Part shown: piece after piece, positions 6,663 through 13,852 of the stretch | Layout of the letters: the number at the start of each line of letters is the position of its first letter | How positions within the stretch are numbered: the first letter of the stretch is position 1 | Source of the DNA: JAWOGN01 sp046496815 | GTDB lineage: Bacteria; Desulfobacterota; DSM-4660; Desulfatiglandales; Desulfatiglandaceae | Length of the DNA: 14,406 nucleotides | NCBI GenBank assembly: GCA_046496815.1 | Contig: JAWOGN010000174.1 | Coordinates: 1-14,406 of the forward strand | Direction: 5' to 3' | The notes under the pieces: model-generated | Databases searched by the model: none | What the model was told of the DNA's origin: nothing | What the model saw: the letters and a program-made list of their open reading frames with translations, nothing else | Program-made: the position numbers and the translations under genes

Positions 6663-8361
6663 CGCAAAGAAATTGGGTGTATCTCTCATCGACGGCATTT
6701 GCGTCCACCCATTTGTATTCCTCTCGAAACTCCTGCCAGATGAAGCGCAAGGCATCTTTGAGGGCTGTAAGGGACCCTGAGCCTGAATCGGGGGCATAGG
6801 CCACCAAAGTCTTCACAAAGAATCCTTCAAATCCATGCATCTCGAAGGGCGCCTTGCGATCTCCAACCCTGAGATAATCGAAGAACGCTCTCATCTGGTC
6901 CGGAGAAATGACGGAAAGACGGGGTTCAAGGCGCAGCACCTTACATGCGAACAGATTGAATAAGAGCGGATGAAATGTCCGCAGGGGATCTTTCATCCAT
7001 TCGATACTTGACTGATGGAGTTCTGTTACCCGCTTGAGCAGCATGTCCAGGGTTTTCACTCGATCCAGAAGCTCTTGGCAGTCCTCCAATTCTGAAAGGC
7101 TCTCAAAGTCCTTGTATTCATCCCCCCCCTTGAACTCGGCATAGAGACGCGGTTTGTCTTCCATGAGTCCTGCGAGGGTATCACCCCAAGTTCCTCCCCA
7201 GAAGGTCAAATCCAAGCCTTGACTATGAAACCAACTTGTTTGGACCCATCGCGCAGTCTCCCACTTGAGTTCCAGCACCAATCCGAAACCCACTCTGAAA
7301 ATAGACACAAGAGAATTGTTTCTGATAAATTTCTCGGCCAGAGAAAGATTTGAGCCACACAGCTTTTCAAGGGCCAGATTCAAAAACCCTGCGGCCTTCC
7401 GGCATGTTTTGACCAAGGCATCCAGCTCATTGTCCCAGGTGCCGTCTGCTGAAAACACTTGATTACACAGACCTGCAAATTCCAGTTGAATCCTATCGGC
7501 TTGGAGCCTGTCGGACATTCCGGCTGCGGCTGCCGTCAACAGGGTTTGCCCGGGCGCATGAATAAGTGGAAAACTTGGCGCCAACGCATGAATTTCTGCA
7601 TCCGTCAGTGACATGTTCTCCGTTTCCCGTGCCGCATCGGATACGAGATGCTCGGGATTCAGAGGTGCATAAACCATCAGTGCCTCCTCTGTCGGGAAAA
7701 AGCCGTGTTCGGCCAACCGCACGTTTCTCATGCGGTACATGCCCTCCTCCAACTCCGCAGGAAGGACCCCCGAAAGCCCCAAAAGAAGCGACTGGTAACT
7801 CTCCAAATCCTCCTCGGCCATCATGCGAAGAATTTCCATGATTGTCTCTTTTTGCTCTTCAAAGCGGGCCTTTATATAATAAACTCCATCGGTGCTGAAA
7901 AATCCGTCCGAAGTATCATCACACGCATCCTCACTTCTTACCTCCACGTGAATGGCGCGAAAAAGATGGTAGTACGCAACCGACCGCCCCTCGCCAAAAA
8001 ACCATTTGACCAGCCTTTTGCAATCCGCCGACTGAAGTCTTCTGATCCATTGAAAACTCCGCTTGAAATCCAGACGATCTTTATGCCAAGACTCAAGATC
8101 CAAAATGTACTGCCACTGAACTTCGGATGCTAAGGTCAGCAGCGGCAAACAGTCATCATCTCCCACCTTTTTGATGAGCCAAAAAAAATCCTCATGGGGC
8201 ATCTGTCGGATCAATCGGCGGGGTCGGGCTTGCTCAAGGATTCGATTTAAAGCGTCTTTTCCGGAAAGCCGATAAAGCGTTTTCAAAAGAAAACGATGAG
8301 ACGGGATGACCGATTTTCGTTCTCTAATTTTCCGAATTTGTTTTCCGTCTTGCGTATCCAA
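6631..8361 (-). CDS. DUF6178-like large protein of unknown function
   Basis: A large soluble protein resembling the DUF6178 family, which I know mainly from deltaproteobacterial genomes; its function is not established. From TTG 8361 it has 576 residues. The open frame reaches ATG 8466 (611 residues), but a promoter-like TTGACA at 8430-8435 lies inside that extension, and GGGGA (8369-8373) lies 7 bases ahead of the TTG. The start is therefore tentative. The N-terminal part has a recognisable block 'HEDFFWLIKKVGDDDCLPLL' followed by 'QWQYILDLESWHKDRL'. The rest is mostly helical, with no Walker, HTH, signal or membrane motif. The pattern of hydrophobic and acidic helices, with scattered 'ALDALVK', 'LEDCQELLDRVK' segments, looks like an all-alpha scaffold. 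It is a single gene, divergent from exbB (about 170 bases away) and convergent with the 68-residue gene, overlapping it by 32 bases. Confidence 0.75.
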   Translation of the reverse strand: MDTQDGKQIRKIRERKSVIPSHRFLLKTLYRLSGKDALNRILEQARPRRLIRQMPHEDFFWLIKKVGDDDCLPLLTLASEVQWQYILDLESWHKDRLDFKRSFQWIRRLQSADCKRLVKWFFGEGRSVAYYHLFRAIHVEVRSEDACDDTSDGFFSTDGVYYIKARFEEQKETIMEILRMMAEEDLESYQSLLLGLSGVLPAELEEGMYRMRNVRLAEHGFFPTEEALMVYAPLNPEHLVSDAARETENMSLTDAEIHALAPSFPLIHAPGQTLLTAAAAGMSDRLQADRIQLEFAGLCNQVFSADGTWDNELDALVKTCRKAAGFLNLALEKLCGSNLSLAEKFIRNNSLVSIFRVGFGLVLELKWETARWVQTSWFHSQGLDLTFWGGTWGDTLAGLMEDKPRLYAEFKGGDEYKDFESLSELEDCQELLDRVKTLDMLLKRVTELHQSSIEWMKDPLRTFHPLLFNLFACKVLRLEPRLSVISPDQMRAFFDYLRVGDRKAPFEMHGFEGFFVKTLVAYAPDSGSGSLTALKDALRFIWQEFREEYKWVDANAVDERYTQFLCVRPSPGIPEP

Positions 8362-8406
8362 AATTTTTTCCCCAAGCGAAACTGAAATACATGAACCGCG
8401 GCTCAT

Positions 8407-8435
8407 GTTATTGGAAGCAGGTGCATGTTTGTCAA
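8407..8435 (-). promoter_or_regulatory. sigma-70 promoter candidate for the DUF6178-like gene
   Basis: On the minus strand a perfect TTGACA (8430-8435) is followed after 17 bases by AATAAC (8407-8412), or after 19 bases by TAACAT. Transcription would begin near 8400, which falls inside the longest open frame and so favours the TTG start at 8361. Confidence 0.4.
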
Positions 8436-8535
8436 GTCCAAGCCTCACCGTATATCCTTCTATCATTTTTGACTTTCTTATGCATCTAAAGATGTGCTAT
8501 GAATTAGCGGCAAACTCGGATCATTGGGAGGGACT

Positions 8536-9150
8536 ATGTTTGATCTGATCGTAAAGGGTGGCATTTTTATGTACCCTATTATTTTTTGTTCCATTGTCGC
8601 ATTGGCGGTATTCTTTGAGCGTCTGTGGGTTTTGAGACGAAGGCACATCATTCCTGAAGACTTTATCCGCAATGTGGAAGACCTGCTTAAAAAACAGAAA
8701 ATATCAGAGGCGATTTTTTTGTGCCAGAGTGATATGTCATCCATCGCAAAGATATTTCTGGCCGGGTTGAGAAGCACACAAAAGGGCATGTGGCTCGTAA
8801 AGGAAGCCATTGAGGAAAGAGGAAGCCGGGAAGCCACAACTCTGGAAAAAAATGTGGGAATCTTATCGACCATTGCCAATTTGACACCTTTGCTTGGACT
8901 TCTGGGTACGGTTTCAGGTATGATTAAGACTTTCAATGCCATATCCGTTCATGGCATCGGAAACCCGGCCCCTCTGGCCGGCGGAATTGCAGAGGCCCTG
9001 ATTACCACTGCAACCGGCCTCTGTATCGCTATACCAACGCTTGTGTGTTATAGATTTCTGAAGGACAAGGCGAGTAAACTCATCTTTGAAATGGAAGAAA
9101 ACTCCATCAGGCTGGTGGAGCTTATGGATAACTTCAGCAAGCCCAAATAG
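8536..9150 (+). CDS. exbB: ExbB/TolQ/MotA-type proton channel protein
   Basis: Inner-membrane subunit of a proton-driven motor of the TolQ/ExbB/MotA superfamily. It has 204 residues from ATG 8536; GGGAGGG (8526-8532) lies 3 bases ahead, and a TTG at 8524 would precede that site, so I reject it. Three membrane helices are visible at about 8-30, 112-135 and 155-175, with the large cytoplasmic loop between the first two. The second helix carries LTPLLGLLGTVSGMI and the third IAEALITTATGLCIAIP, the two diagnostic blocks, including the Thr and Pro positions lining the channel. It lies 8 bases before the ExbD gene, so the two form a stator pair. No TonB or TolA gene lies nearby, so the energised partner is unknown. 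It could be called tolQ equally well. Confidence 0.92.
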   Translation: MFDLIVKGGIFMYPIIFCSIVALAVFFERLWVLRRRHIIPEDFIRNVEDLLKKQKISEAIFLCQSDMSSIAKIFLAGLRSTQKGMWLVKEAIEERGSREATTLEKNVGILSTIANLTPLLGLLGTVSGMIKTFNAISVHGIGNPAPLAGGIAEALITTATGLCIAIPTLVCYRFLKDKASKLIFEMEENSIRLVELMDNFSKPK

Positions 9151-9158
9151 GGTACCCC

Positions 9159-9575
9159 ATGCGTTTTAGAAAAGTGAGAGATGAAGAACCCGGTTTGGGG
9201 ATAACACCCCTCATTGATATCGTTTTTTTGCTCCTCATATTTTTCATGCTTACCTCCCATTTCCACGTCGCTTCAGGGGTTTCCATCAAACTCCCCAAAG
9301 TGACGCAAAAGTCCCTCAAGAAAGAAGGTGAAAAGATTACGCTCATGATCGACAAAGAAGGTCGAACATACTTCAAGGGAGAGAAGGTGGAGCTTAAGGA
9401 CCTCGTTCAGAGACTCAGAAACACGGTTGAAGAAGAAGGTCTCGTCCATTTGCTTCTGCAGGCGGATAAAGATGTAACCCATGGAAAGGTCGTTCAAGTC
9501 ATGGACCTCGCAAAAAAAGCCGGGGTACTCTCGGTAATCATTGCTGCCAACTGGGAACCGGAGAAAGTGTTTTAA
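9159..9575 (+). CDS. exbD: ExbD/TolR biopolymer transport protein
   Basis: Partner of the ExbB-type channel; 138 residues, the usual size. A short cytoplasmic N-terminus is followed by one membrane helix (about 18-35) in the block ITPLIDIVFLLLIFFML. Asp20 is the conserved proton-carrying aspartate. The periplasmic domain (about 40-135) has the ExbD pattern 'LMIDKEGRTYFKGEKV', then 'LLLQADKDVTHGKVVQVMDLAKKAG', split here as VHLLLQADKDV and VVQVMDLAKKAG. Nothing is truncated. It ends one base before the FtsB-like gene's GTG start. The ribosome site is weak, consistent with translational coupling to exbB. Confidence 0.93.
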   Translation: MRFRKVRDEEPGLGITPLIDIVFLLLIFFMLTSHFHVASGVSIKLPKVTQKSLKKEGEKITLMIDKEGRTYFKGEKVELKDLVQRLRNTVEEEGLVHLLLQADKDVTHGKVVQVMDLAKKAGVLSVIIAANWEPEKVF

Positions 9576-9576
9576 C

Positions 9577-9948
9577 GTGCCCAAAAAAAAAGCAACATTC
9601 TGGAAAGTTCTTCTGCTTGTCCTTTGTTTTGTTGGCCCGCTTTTGGCTTGGTTGGGCTTTGGCGATCAAGGCCTTATCCAACTCTACCGCAAAGAAATTG
9701 AAAGACAAGCGTTTGTAGAGAAGATTCGCAGGTTGGCTGAAGAAAACCAAAAGATGCTGGAAGAGATACATCGCCTGCGCACGGATTTGAGTTATGTGGA
9801 GGCTGTGGCCAGAAATGAGCTTAATCTCGTTAAACCCAACGAGCTTATATATCGCTTCAATGATGAAAAAAAACAGCATGATGCCGACAAAACGAGCGAA
9901 CGGAACCTGACACCAACGATCCAAATGGAAGACTCGAAACGGAGGTAA
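9577..9948 (+). CDS. FtsB/DivIC-like septum formation initiator protein
   Basis: A bitopic membrane protein of the FtsB/DivIC family, which bridges division proteins at the septum. I start it at GTG 9577, one base after the exbD stop; the frame opens at 9541, inside exbD. It has 123 residues: a basic N-terminus (PKKKATFWK), one membrane helix (about 10-28), a coiled coil (about 36-70, FVEKIRRLAEENQKMLEEI) and then the family signature YVEAVARNELNLVKPNELIY (73-92). A hydrophilic tail of about 30 residues is longer than in E. coli FtsB. Usually ftsB lies beside eno or ispD; here it sits inside an ExbB/ExbD/TPR cluster. It may be the cell's FtsB or a paralogue serving the motor. Confidence 0.88.
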   Translation: MPKKKATFWKVLLLVLCFVGPLLAWLGFGDQGLIQLYRKEIERQAFVEKIRRLAEENQKMLEEIHRLRTDLSYVEAVARNELNLVKPNELIYRFNDEKKQHDADKTSERNLTPTIQMEDSKRR

Positions 9949-9954
9949 AGCGTA

Positions 9955-11028
9955 ATGGAAAAAACAAATGATCTCTTCGGAGAAATCCTGAGGCACGGAC
10001 CGTCCCAAAGCACGCTTTTTCTGGTTCTTTCCAAAATGAGAGATGAAAGTCGGTTCAATGAAGTGGTCCTGGAATGTCGAAAGGCGCTAAGCATCTACCC
10101 GGATGACCTCCGCCTGCGCACGCTGTTGGCGGAATCCTACCTTGCGCTCGGCTTCATCGGTCTTGCAGAAACCGAACTTACCGCCGTTACGCAAAGCCTG
10201 GGTGATCTGATATCGGTCTACAAGCTCCAGGCCGAGATTTTCAACCAACAGCAGAGGGTCGACGAGGCGTTCGAAGCGCTTAAGCGTTATCTTGCCCACA
10301 AGCCGGATGACCGAAACGCCCTTGACTTGTTGCAGAAGATTCGCCACCGCACCGAAGAAGTACTTTCAGAGGAACCGGAGACCGCCCTGCCGCCTTCGGC
10401 CCCAGAGCCGGGCCTCGATGAAAAACAAACCTTCGGATTCGCCGGGGGCTTTGAAAATGAGATGAAGTCTGCCGCGGAAGAAACTGATGAAAAACCACTT
10501 TCGGAATCACCCGAACTTGGCGGGGCCATGCCTGCGGCCATGGAAGATGATTTGGAAGCCGCGCATGTGCTCGAGTCTCCGGAAATCCCTGAGGAGCTCA
10601 TGAGAGCCGCCGAACAGGTTTTTGAAGCGGAATCTATCCTGGAATCCGCGGATTTCCCCAAAGATATCGAGAGATCTCTCGAAGAAGAGATCGAAGAACT
10701 CTCAGTTGCGGAAATCACACACACACCTGATACACCCGAAGACAGAGAGGGAGATGAGTTCGGCGAGTTGGCGACGCCGGAACTCGCAGAGATCTATTTT
10801 CATCAAGGTCTGATCAATGAGGCCGTCAGCACCTATGAAAAAGTGTTGTTAGAAAAGCCTGAAGACGAAGCCTCCCGGGAGCGTCTTGCAGAATTAAAGG
10901 CCTTGAATGAAGATGCATTTCCATCCCGGGGAAACGCCGACGAAATCCTCCACACACGAAAAGAAAAAATGATTTTCGTCATGAAGGATTGGCTGGCGAA
11001 AATACAGGAGCTGAGCGAGGCTCGATAG
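9955..11028 (+). CDS. TPR protein with long acidic linker
   Basis: A soluble 357-residue scaffold without a signal peptide. Three TPR-like helical pairs lie at about 17-50, 52-85 and 86-119 (RFNEVVLECRKALSIYPDD, YLALGFIGLAETEL, RVDEAFEALKRYLAHKPDD). An acidic, probably disordered linker spans about 130-270. One more TPR follows at 273-306 (PELAEIYFHQGLINEAVSTY), then a basic C-terminal helix (KEKMIFVMKDWLAKIQEL). Inside the linker a 21-residue motif occurs twice with a 23-residue period (201-221 and 224-244). GGAGG (9940-9944) lies about 10 bases ahead of ATG, and the gene starts 6 bases after the FtsB-like gene, so it is the last of the exbB operon. Its partner is likely one of these envelope proteins, but that is inferred from position. 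Confidence 0.87.
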   Translation: MEKTNDLFGEILRHGPSQSTLFLVLSKMRDESRFNEVVLECRKALSIYPDDLRLRTLLAESYLALGFIGLAETELTAVTQSLGDLISVYKLQAEIFNQQQRVDEAFEALKRYLAHKPDDRNALDLLQKIRHRTEEVLSEEPETALPPSAPEPGLDEKQTFGFAGGFENEMKSAAEETDEKPLSESPELGGAMPAAMEDDLEAAHVLESPEIPEELMRAAEQVFEAESILESADFPKDIERSLEEEIEELSVAEITHTPDTPEDREGDEFGELATPELAEIYFHQGLINEAVSTYEKVLLEKPEDEASRERLAELKALNEDAFPSRGNADEILHTRKEKMIFVMKDWLAKIQELSEAR

Positions 11029-11101
11029 CACCGACTGATTGAGCACTTGGTGGCCGTGGAGTAGTATCCCCATCGACCTATGCCCTAAGAATTGGTCCCG
11101 C

Positions 11102-11137
11102 CTTCTGAGATATCTTTTTTTCCTTTTTGATCAGAAG
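11102..11137. repeat. inverted repeat between convergent genes
   Basis: CTTCTGA (11102-11108) and TCAGAAG (11131-11137) pair perfectly around a 22-base, T-rich loop. The right arm overlaps the TrmL stop codon. It lies in the 102-base gap between the convergent TPR and TrmL genes and could help end transcription, but the loop is long and no T-run follows the stem. No other terminator is visible in the gap. Confidence 0.25.
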
Positions 11138-11628
11138 CAACCCATTTGATGGAGGTAGTGGTACGTGACGATCCCTACGGATGTAGAAAGGTTGAGGCTT
11201 CGAACCTTTCCCCAGATGGGGATGCCATAACAGGGATATGTCTCCCGTATATGGAGTGAGAGCCCCCGGGTCTCCGGGCCGAAAAGTAAGTAATCCCCAT
11301 AGGTCACTCGCGCTTTTGTGTAATGCTGAAGGCCGCGGCAACTGAAGGAAACCAGCTTCGCACTGCCGTTCATCTGTCTAAAAAAAGACCTGAAATTCGG
11401 GTGGTGCCGTATGTCAACCTCCGGCCAGTAGTCCAGGCCCGCTCGTTTGAGATGTTTGTCGTCTACGCGAAAGCCCAAGGGATGGATCAAGTGAAGCCGT
11501 ATTTCCGCAGCGGCGCAGAGTCGCGCGATGTTTCCGGTATTTGCCGGTATCTCGGGTTGGTAGAGAACCACATGAAGGCGAGGATTCTCAAGGATCCGAT
11601 GCTCGATCCCCCCTCGATCACCCGTCAC
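11131..11628 (-). CDS. trmL: tRNA (cytidine/uridine-34 2'-O)-methyltransferase, TrmL type
   Basis: A SPOUT-fold methyltransferase that uses S-adenosylmethionine to methylate the ribose of the wobble base of certain leucine tRNAs. Motif 1 is QPEIPANTGNIARLC, the SAM-binding knot begins at LLFGPETRGL, and motif 3 reads IPIWGKVRSLNLSTSVGI. The usual TrmL form is 'IPM...SRSLNLSN', so the stretch before SLNLS is slightly different. I prefer GTG 11628 (165 residues), with AAGGA 8 bases upstream. ATG 11658 and ATG 11646 also lie in frame but have no ribosome site. Either start leaves 18-28 extra residues before the place where TrmL proteins normally begin (LHVVLYQPEIP). It follows the PAP2 gene on the same strand, about 100 bases on. 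trmL is a confident family name; substrate is inferred. Confidence 0.9.
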   Translation of the reverse strand: MTGDRGGIEHRILENPRLHVVLYQPEIPANTGNIARLCAAAEIRLHLIHPLGFRVDDKHLKRAGLDYWPEVDIRHHPNFRSFFRQMNGSAKLVSFSCRGLQHYTKARVTYGDYLLFGPETRGLSLHIRETYPCYGIPIWGKVRSLNLSTSVGIVTYHYLHQMGCF

Positions 11629-11734
11629 AGCCTTGTTCCTTTCCATGCAATGCAGCATGTTTCGGCGCCATAAATTTGTTAACCCCCAAGTGCTTCAAGC
11701 GCAGTTCTTTTGTGCCATGTGCTCGGACAGCCTC

Positions 11735-12595
11735 CTAGAATGACCAATGCAAGGCCATGAATATCCCATTCCGGGAGGGTTCGATGATCAGGCCCATTTG
11801 GCCGGGTTGGTCGAGTCCGAGAAACGCGTCGTTAAAGAAAGCCCCCATAAAGTGCCCAAGCGCCATTCCGGCAAGCACATCCGCGGGGTAGTGTTTTTTG
11901 GACTCGACTCGGGCCCACGCAGTACCCATATCAAGGGCAAATGTCCCAACTTTGAGCGCGGTCTTGTAACTCTCGGGAATAGACAGCGAATCAATATTCC
12001 GGGAGGCCAGCATTGAATAGACAGCTGCTTTGGACGAATGGTTCGATGGAAAGCTGCCGTCCCTGCTTTCATCCGGGCGCGTTCGGTCCACCGCATCCTT
12101 CAAAAAAAAAGTTGTATTGCGGGTGGACTGGAGCGCGACATATCCGACGGCAAGCCCTTTGGCTTTGGCGATCGCCCACTGTCCGGGACTCTCTCCACTG
12201 GGCGTCGCCAGCGCAGTAATTAGGTAGTCGGCAAGGGCTAAATCGCGAAGGGTATCACTGGTATCCTTTGCATCCTCGATAGACCCAAACACGGGTGTTT
12301 TGTCGGAGGCCCAGTCAGACAGCCGCTCATCCATATCTCCGATTTGAAGCGCCAAAGCACCCGCAGCAGGCCCCCATGTCGCAGGTGAAAGCGCTGCATC
12401 CAGAGCGGCTCGCCCGACTCGGTGCCAGCCGGGAAAAATTGTGGCATCCTGGCCCCACCCCCGACCGGTGGGAAGGGTCCCGCAACCGGCCGGCACTGCA
12501 GGACTGGAGAGAATTATCAGTAAAACACAGAACCTTACCCATAAATTGAAGGAGGCCCGCATCGCGGCATGACACTTTCGATTTTGCTTCAACAT
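11735..12595 (-). CDS. PAP2-family phosphatase, probable envelope lipoprotein
   Basis: Member of the PAP2 (type 2 phosphatidic acid phosphatase) superfamily, which removes phosphate from lipid or isoprenyl phosphates. It has 286 residues from ATG 12595, with GGAGAGGG directly upstream; TTG 12592 is spaced better for that site and may be the true start. The open frame reaches 12730, but that part overlaps the predicted promoter. The N-terminus is a signal sequence ending PAGC, with Cys38 a possible lipidation site followed by GTLPTGRGWGQD; Pro at -3 makes the lipobox imperfect. The phosphatase motifs are complete: K166-x6-R173-P174, FPSNH at 182-186 (Asn where PSGH is usual), and R229-x5-H235-x3-D239. 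No run of membrane helices typical of lipid-phosphatase PAP2 is seen, so it looks soluble and anchored. The last residue is Phe. Confidence 0.88.
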   Translation of the reverse strand: MLKQNRKCHAAMRASFNLWVRFCVLLIILSSPAVPAGCGTLPTGRGWGQDATIFPGWHRVGRAALDAALSPATWGPAAGALALQIGDMDERLSDWASDKTPVFGSIEDAKDTSDTLRDLALADYLITALATPSGESPGQWAIAKAKGLAVGYVALQSTRNTTFFLKDAVDRTRPDESRDGSFPSNHSSKAAVYSMLASRNIDSLSIPESYKTALKVGTFALDMGTAWARVESKKHYPADVLAGMALGHFMGAFFNDAFLGLDQPGQMGLIIEPSRNGIFMALHWSF

Positions 12596-12605
12596 CCCTC
12601 TCCAA

Positions 12606-12618
12606 AAGTCTGAGACTT
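12606..12618. promoter_or_regulatory. palindrome AAGTCT-N-AGACTT in the PAP2 leader
   Basis: Two perfect 6-base arms around one base lie just upstream of the ribosome site of the PAP2 gene, between its predicted promoter and start. It could be an operator or a small hairpin affecting translation. The regulator is unknown. Confidence 0.35.
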
Positions 12619-12685
12619 GAATGTGCCGCACAAAATTAATCAGCCTTGTTTCACCTTGCTCAAATCCGAATTGTGACTTATATGA

Positions 12686-12714
12686 ATAATGCGGAAAGGC
12701 TTTGGTTTTGTCAA
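12686..12714 (-). promoter_or_regulatory. sigma-70 promoter for the PAP2/trmL pair
   Basis: On the minus strand a perfect TTGACA (12709-12714) and CATTAT (12686-12691) are spaced by 17 bases. Transcription would start near 12679, about 84 bases before ATG 12595. The rest of the 302-base divergent region (12596-12897) shows no clear plus-strand promoter and no convincing gene. Confidence 0.5.
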
Positions 12715-12897
12715 TTATTCTTGGGAACATCGCCGGGAGACTCTGCGTGAATGAGATATTTTTTCCAAAATCCTATCAATTTGCATTTTTGAAAGCATGC
12801 GATGCGGGCCGCCGGGATCCTTTTCAAGGAAGGCGTGTCTCGGATGAACCACCTTTTTCCCCTGATGAAGAGAAAAGAGTCTTCTAAGTGAAAACCA

Positions 12898-13788
12898 ATG
12901 TTTGAATCTCGATCCGAATCAGCAAGCGCCGGCAAGGTGGTAACACTCGTCGGGGTCTTGATAAATGCCTTTCTGGTTTTCTTCAAGTTTTTTGCCGGTG
13001 TACTCGGCCAAAGCCAGGCGCTCATCGCTGATGCCGTTCACTCCGTCTCCGACCTTTTTACCGATGTCGTGGTCTTGCTTGGGCTGGAAGTCGGTCGGAA
13101 GGCACCGGATGAAAAACACCCCTTTGGTCATGGTCGGATCGAAACCCTGGCCTCCGCTATCGTAGGGTTGGCGCTTATGGGTACGGCGCTTTACCTGGGA
13201 ATTCAGGCATCCTTAAACATCTACCAGCGCGCGGCGTACCACCCAACCCGCCTTGCACTTTTCGCGGCAGCGACATCCATTGTTTTGAAGGAAGTCCTCT
13301 ATCAATACACCGTGCGCGTTGGAAGACGCATCAAAAGTCCTTTGATCACGGCGAACGCATGGCATCACCGCTCAGACGCCCTCTCATCCGTCGCTGTCCT
13401 GCTCGGCGTAATGGGAGCACGCATTAAACCGGCCTGGTACATACTCGATGCCTATGCCGCCCTGATAGTATCGTTTTTCATCATCAAGGTGGGGCTGCAA
13501 ACGCTCATAAACTCCTTGCGCGAACTCATAGACACCGCTCCCCCGGAGGAGATCCTGGACAGGATCATCCAATGCGCAAGGGGTGTGGAGGGCGTCATCG
13601 ATATTCATGACCTTCGGGCGCGAAGCACTGGAGGGTTTTATCAAATGGAAGCCCACATTGTGATTGATGGCCGACAAACTGTTACCGAGGGACATCGGAT
13701 TGCCAAAGCGGTGGAAGATTGCCTGCTTGAAGAGGTGGACGGGATCGATCGCGTGACCCTCCACGTAGACCCCAAAATGGAAAAGTGA
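12898..13788 (+). CDS. cation diffusion facilitator (CDF) metal exporter
   Basis: A proton-coupled exporter of divalent metal ions across the inner membrane. The 296-residue protein has the six-helix membrane part (about 15-210) and the cytoplasmic ferredoxin-like domain (about 215-292, with VEGVIDIHDLR and IDRVTLHVDPKM). The transport site is made by H48-x3-D52 in helix 2 (DAVHSVSDLFTD) and H156-x3-D160 in helix 5 (WHHRSDALSS). KHPFGHGRIETLAS (73-86) is the family's highly conserved loop and start of helix 3. A His-Asp/His-Asp quartet, rather than the Asp-Asp/His-Asp of E. coli FieF, fits a zinc preference, but this is inference. The ribosome site before ATG 12898 is weak. No metal regulator gene is adjacent. 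The gene stands alone. Confidence 0.95.
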   Translation: MFESRSESASAGKVVTLVGVLINAFLVFFKFFAGVLGQSQALIADAVHSVSDLFTDVVVLLGLEVGRKAPDEKHPFGHGRIETLASAIVGLALMGTALYLGIQASLNIYQRAAYHPTRLALFAAATSIVLKEVLYQYTVRVGRRIKSPLITANAWHHRSDALSSVAVLLGVMGARIKPAWYILDAYAALIVSFFIIKVGLQTLINSLRELIDTAPPEEILDRIIQCARGVEGVIDIHDLRARSTGGFYQMEAHIVIDGRQTVTEGHRIAKAVEDCLLEEVDGIDRVTLHVDPKMEK

Positions 13789-13845
13789 TTCAAACGCCGG
13801 GAACATCTCATACGGCAGCAAAGTGATCGGTTAGTTGCGTTTGAA
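13789..13845 (+). repeat. 9-base inverted repeat directly after the CDF stop
   Basis: TTCAAACGC (13789-13797) begins on the base after the stop codon and pairs perfectly with GCGTTTGAA (13837-13845) across a loop of 39 bases. No T-run follows, so it may stabilise the mRNA end rather than terminate. Chance is unlikely for 9 pairs at this position but not excluded. Confidence 0.4.
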
Positions 13846-13852
13846 ATTTGAT

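Noticed and set aside
8478..8942. Minus-strand frame of 154 codons
   Set aside because: Antisense to the well-supported exbB gene and without recognisable motifs.
8536..9575. Reading of the ExbB/ExbD pair as flagellar MotA/MotB
   Set aside because: The second protein has no OmpA-like peptidoglycan-binding domain and is of ExbD/TolR length; the first lacks the four-helix MotA layout.
9538..10008. Minus-strand frame of 156 codons across exbD, ftsB-like and TPR genes
   Set aside because: It crosses three real gene junctions and has a composition typical of a shadow frame.
10287..10724. Serine-rich minus-strand frame of 145 codons
   Set aside because: It is the mirror of the Glu-rich linker of the TPR gene; GAA/GAG codons read backwards give Ser/Phe/Leu runs.
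12702..12887. Plus-strand frame of 61 codons ahead of the CDF gene
   Set aside because: Covers the predicted PAP2 promoter, has no ribosome site, and its product resembles no family.
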